Below the pieces are notes generated by a model. The model ran no database searches. It saw only the letters and a list, made by a program, of their open reading frames with translations, and had not been told where the DNA came from. A program made the translations under genes and the position numbers. A stretch of DNA of 64,000 nucleotides. It comes from Cerrena zonata (Eukaryota > Basidiomycota > Agaricomycetes > Polyporales > Cerrenaceae). The stretch lies in assembly GCA_038087015.1 (NCBI GenBank), contig JASBNA010000005.1, positions 1,860,001-1,924,000 on the forward strand, read 5' to 3'. Shown here piece after piece: positions 59,890 to 64,000 of this stretch. Each line of letters begins with the position of its first letter. Position 1 is the first letter of the stretch.

Positions 59890-61274
59890 ATGGCAGTAGT
59901 GTCCTACGGCTCGCTGGGAGACATCAGACTCTCAGCTAGCTCGGCATTACAGCTTATGCTACTCCTTGCACGACCCTCCCGCTTCCAGGAGGCGAATGAA
60001 TTACGAATCCTACTAGAGGATTACCAGGAGATCATCCGCATATCGTCTTCTAATGACCATCTATCACGAGATGCGCTGAACGCGATAACGGTGGCTGTCG
60101 AAGAATGTGAAAGAATCAGCGCGACCCTTCATGAAAACATCAAGTGGATGACTGCCGAGCCTGGCCCTAGAATGACAGGGGGTTTTAGAGTGGCCGACAT
60201 CTTCGGAATGGCTTTATGGACCACTAAAGTCATCACCTGGGAGGCTACTAGGCAAAGAAGACACAACCTCATCAAGAATCTCCGCTCACAGATTGAAATC
60301 ATCAGGACAAACTTCCACGTCGCCATGATGTATGTTAAGCTTCCAGATTGTACTACGCTTCCTCTTCATCGTGATTGATCTCATGCTCGAATCACAGCGC
60401 CCAAGCTCCTTATCCCACACCTACTCCCCCTAATGCTCAGCCTTATCGTCGTCATGATAAGGTTATCCTACTTGACTTGATCACCAAAGAACCCAACGAC
60501 GTTCCTTTGCAGAAGACCTTGAGCGACGAGGTATGTTGCGTCGGTCATCCTTCCCTCCCTCCCTATCCCTTCTGCGTTATTCATCCTCTCTGATACCCTT
60601 CGTGCTATAGACCTTCCACCAATATCTCCTCAACCTATTCAATGATCGTCGTGGACGCGATTTCATAAGCCGACGACACTACACGATCCTTACACAAGAG
60701 CCCGATGGAGCTCTCAATATACTCGACTGGAAGACAGGCATACGGCCAGGCATGGTTCTGGTTCTGTACGTGCTTCTTCACATCGCAGAGAAGGACTTGA
60801 CGGAGTGTCCTTCCTGCAAGTCAGGCTTCCCCCATGTCCGTCAACATTATACCTGGTCAGTGACAAACATACCTTGAGGCGGCGACTATATATGTTAACC
60901 TCATCATTCAATATTCAGCCCCCACTGCTCCGTGCGCTTCCTTGTTACCGATGCAGAACGGGATAATCCAGATCACCTTTCTGTGTCCCCAATCTTCAAG
61001 GAGCAAGGGGACTTGAGATTCTTCCGATACATCCATATCGAGGTACCCATAGCCCGCCCCACCGATGATTCTAATCAATCGGGTAAGCTCATTCACACTG
61101 GACGCATATGCAGCATATCGATATCAAGTCAACTAACAATCAGATCTCAGGAGGGCCCTTGGCCTAAGGGTCCATAATTCAGATGTCCCCGTGGGAGGGT
61201 TCACCCCTACCAGTGGGACACAAAGACACACTAGTCTTTCTTCGATGACTCCGCGAAGAGGCGGGTCACTATAA
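59890..61274 (+). CDS. Death-fold-type N-terminus plus ULD protein with zinc ribbon, copy 2
   Basis: Five exons 59890-60329, 60398-60530, 60611-60855, 60919-61082, 61144-61274 (370 aa). The N-terminal half is helical (SASSALQLMLLLARPSRF, then NLIKNLRSQIEIIRTNF). After the first intron comes a Pro-rich linker and a ubiquitin-like stretch: KVILLDLITKEPNDVPL, TFHQYLL, ILDWKTGIRPGMVL. It ends in a C-P-S-C ... C-P-H-C zinc ribbon; the intron at 60856 completes the second pair. The last intron, 60 nt, is supported by frame, but reading through it gives an alternative end at 61177. It is the more complete member of the pair; function unknown, signalling or NLR-associated by family inference only. 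Confidence 0.6.
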
Positions 61275-62361
61275 TCATGATGAATGTTTTTTTGAATGTT
61301 GTTTGTTTAGGGCCAGTCGTACGTATGATGCGTGCCCGTTGTGTCACTCTGAGTGTGGTGTCAGTTGGGGGCATCGTTCACGATCGTCGTCGATCGCTCC
61401 CCCGTACACCTCCATACAGTTACACAATTCTGTATAACCATACTATTTAGCACCACTTGGATTGGAAGAGAGTTTCGGAACGTATTTACGTATGTAGGCC
61501 CGGTTGTTGAAGTTGGATACCCCAAACGAAGAATGGAAACCTGGGTTGAACTAATTTATATAAAATTGTGATTCTTGTGTGTGTCGGTACCGTCTTAAGT
61601 ACCCAGCCTAGCTAGTTGCTCAAGTCTAAGGCTTAAAGCTTAAATACTTGATCTCACAAGTCGTTTCTCCCGTCAAGGTCATCGTGATCAAGGCGATACT
61701 CGACCCATCAGGACAGCCAGGGACAGTCTAGGGTTGCTATGCAGCACCCGTACATCTAGGTGAACGATGTGCGCTGCCTTCTTGGTTGACTGTTACCCAC
61801 TAGTTTACCCTCCCGACGCGCTGAGGTTTTGAACAATTGGCATCGTCGTCAATGTCATGCATCATGATCATTGCCCTTTCGCGCTCGTGGCATTGGCTTG
61901 GCGCGCTCCAGCTACGGTACCATTAGTGGTAACTTACATTGTTTCAATGTTTTGCAGGCTAGAAGGGATTTGCTAGAAGCGACTTGTGAATATGAGTACT
62001 TATATCAGAGCCTAGACCTTCAAGCTCCAAGACCAACAGCTTCGATCAACAAAAATAAACGTTGTAAATGAACGGATACGGGCGGTCAAAGAGGAGTGGC
62101 GGCATTGTGCTCATCTGCTGTTGTTGTTGTTCTTATTTGACCTGCCGAGTACTGCATATATAATGACCGAACCACGCCTCTCAGGCTCGCTTCTCCCTTT
62201 CTCCTTTCCCTCTCTCTCATCTTCTCTCCTAATAGTAGTACCCTAGACGGGTGGCTGATTCCCGTTTCTTGTTCTCGTTCTCTTGTTCTCGTTCTCGCTA
62301 CGATCTCTACAACAAACCACCCAGGATATACGTTGACAGAAGTCAAATTCAGATTGCACGA
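61275..62361. other. Intergenic region and lactonase copy 2 promoter
   Basis: No gene. TATATAA at 62157-62163 followed by a long CT-rich leader precedes the lactonase start by about 200 nt. Confidence 0.5.
62157..62163 (+). promoter_or_regulatory. TATA box of lactonase copy 2
   Basis: TATATAA with a pyrimidine-rich leader; about 200 nt before the ATG at 62362. Confidence 0.45.
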
Positions 62362-63655
62362 ATGGCTAGTTTCATAATCCTCGCAGGCGGTTACACGACC
62401 TTCATCGCCTCTTACCTCTTCAACCCCTCCGCGTCTTCTCTCACTTTACTAAACCAAAGTCCCACGGGAGTAAACCCTTCATGGATTGCTGCACATCCTA
62501 CAAACAGCAGTATTCTCTAGTACGTATTACTCGCCTTCTATCTATACTCACGTCTTATGGGGCGAATTGAAATCTAACAATGTTGCCTTGTAGTGCTGTG
62601 AACGAAGATACCGTTGGCCAACTCCAATCCTTCCTAGTCGGTCAGAATGGTGCTTTGGTCAATGTCGCCAATGCCAGTTCCGGAGGTAATGGGCCCGCAT
62701 TTGCCAATCCGCTCTCGACAGGCGAGGTGGCCATCATGAACGTAAGTTCAAATCACGATCAAATGCAAATGTATCGCTTGAGAGATACTTACGCTGAGGT
62801 ATGATGGTAGTTCGGTTCGGGAGATGGGAAGTTCGTCCCTACGCTTGAAGACCCGTTGGAGTTCAATGATACTTCGGCACTCGTGAAGTTCCCTGTGCCT
62901 AATAAGCCTGCACCGGATAATGCTTCGAGGCCACATATGGCTTTGGAATTTGGGTCGGAAGTTTTGATACCTGATTTGGTGAGTTATTCTTGATTCAGAT
63001 AGTTTCGAGGTTTGGAAGGATGGTAGTGGCTGATTTGGTGTTATTGTATGATCCATAGGGTGCCGATACGGTGTATAGGTTATCCAAGGACAACACCACT
63101 GGGGTATACCAAATCAAGGGTCAATTAGATTCGCCTGCGGGAAGTGGTCCTAGGCACATCGTCATCAAGGACGACATGCTCTACACCATCCACGAAAAGG
63201 ACAACACCCTCACTCAACAACAAATCCCCGCAGACGTGACAGCTCCCTCACCCATCATCGCCTCATTCAATATCACCCCACCCAACCCGCCGGCAGGAAG
63301 CCAATTCGCCGCAGCGGAAATCCGCCTACTCCCCGCATCGACACAATTCAACAAGTCGTACATTTATGCTTCCAACAGGAACATCGGGTCCGTTCAAGAT
63401 CCCCAGGGCGATGCGATTGCGATATATGAAGTCGAACCCGAGTTGAAATTCGTCAAGCATGTCTTTACGGGTTTACAGCAGATTCGGGGAATGGAGTTTG
63501 GTGGCGATGAGAAGGAGTTTTTGGTCGCCGCTGGGTTCGCGGGCGACGCGGGGGTCAAGGTGTTTAAGAGGACTGCGGGAGGAGCGGACTTGGAGTTTGT
63601 GGCGGAGAGTAAGGATATTCCGACTAGGACCAGTTTCGTGTTCTTGGATGTTTAG
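62362..63655 (+). CDS. Lactonase-family beta-propeller protein, copy 2
   Basis: Four exons 62362-62519, 62594-62741, 62811-62978, 63059-63655 (356 aa). The sequence parallels copy 1 throughout: ILAGGYTTFIASYLF, HPTNSSILYAVNE, SRPHMALEFGSEVLIPDLGAD, GSGPRHIVIKDD, YIYASNRN and FTGLQQIRGMEFGGD. Exons 1 of both copies are exactly 158 nt. The intron that in copy 1 follows the RHIAVRG block is absent here, so the last two exons are fused. Same likely activity: a cytosolic propeller lactonase or muconate-cyclase-like enzyme, substrate unknown. Copies are about 10 kb apart with the two ULD genes between them. Confidence 0.83.
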
Positions 63656-64000
63656 TTGGCTAGGATTAGGCAGTCGGTCTTGATAAAATTATCCACGTTC
63701 TTTTTTATTAGCTTTCAATGGAGCCATATAATATTAAAATCGGGTAACCCCGCGGTGTCGGTGGACTAACGAAAGGGTGGCCTCATGAAAAACTACATGT
63801 CGGTATCTAGAGTGCAAGCCGAGTAAGGAAGACTAGATTCTGAGCTGCATACAGAACAGTGGCGGACGGTGGCGACGGATAACTCAATGAGAGCACAGGT
63901 CAACTAGCGTGAGCACAAGGCGGAGGCGTATTGTTGCTTGTTGCTGCACAAGACGTCATGACCACAGGAGCAGGGGCGAAAGGTTCAGGAGCACATTCCT
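63656..64000. other. Downstream flank to the window edge
   Basis: 3' region of lactonase copy 2; nothing else seen. Confidence 0.5.

Noticed and set aside
60771..60793. Possible intron gtacgt...cgcag in ULD copy 2
   Set aside because: Only 23 nt, too short to splice; reading through keeps the frame and leads into the zinc ribbon.

Overview
The window is nuclear DNA from a filamentous basidiomycete, most probably an Agaricomycete. Nearly every gene is cut by 50-60 nt GT-AG introns. The gene families fit that group: a FunK1 kinase, a Plavaka-like transposase paired with a DUF6698-type partner, a Crinkler (CRN)-like NTPase/nuclease, GH28, and death-fold/ULD proteins. No prokaryotic operons, CRISPR arrays, rRNA or convincing tRNA genes were seen. 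Exon joins below were worked out by hand from splice sites and reading-frame continuity; family names come from recognised motifs, not from searches.

Layout. 1-3.9 kb: apparently non-coding. 3.9-8 kb: an acidic Ser/Pro-rich protein of unknown function (+) and a mitochondrial two-TM TMEM223-like protein (-). 8.9-10.9 kb: two tandem cupin genes, the first of which has lost both metal-ligand histidines. About 11.9-20.0 kb: a DNA transposon with an apparently intact 1240-aa transposase (-), a divergent 527-aa DUF6698-like gene (+) and a third gene carrying a GC-AG intron and an in-frame stop. 20.6-22.3 kb: a secreted exo-polygalacturonase with ten exons. 23.1-29.1 kb: a FunK1 kinase, an epoxide hydrolase and a frameshifted FunK1 C-terminal relic. 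29.7-31.9 kb: a METTL21-like methyltransferase and a small hydrophilic protein. 32.4-43.2 kb: two RING/coiled-coil paralogues on opposite strands, sharing all intron positions including a 4-nt microexon, on either side of a CRN-like gene broken by three frameshifts and carrying a duplicated N-terminal header. 44.6-51.6 kb: housekeeping genes (VAMP7-type SNARE and Sec61 beta from one divergent promoter, a DEDDy 3'-5' exonuclease, ribosomal protein eL24). 52.8-63.7 kb: a nested duplicate set on one strand in the order lactonase, death-fold/ULD, death-fold/ULD, lactonase.

Gene interplay. The SNARE and Sec61 beta both serve the endomembrane system and probably share a promoter. Transposase and DUF6698 partner share an intergenic region inside one element. 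The GH28 enzyme, lactonases, cupins and epoxide hydrolase fit plant-polymer and aromatic or small-molecule catabolism, but no pathway can be assembled from them. FunK1, the CRN relic, the RING pair and the death-fold/ULD pair make this a paralogue-rich accessory neighbourhood in which duplication and decay are visible directly.
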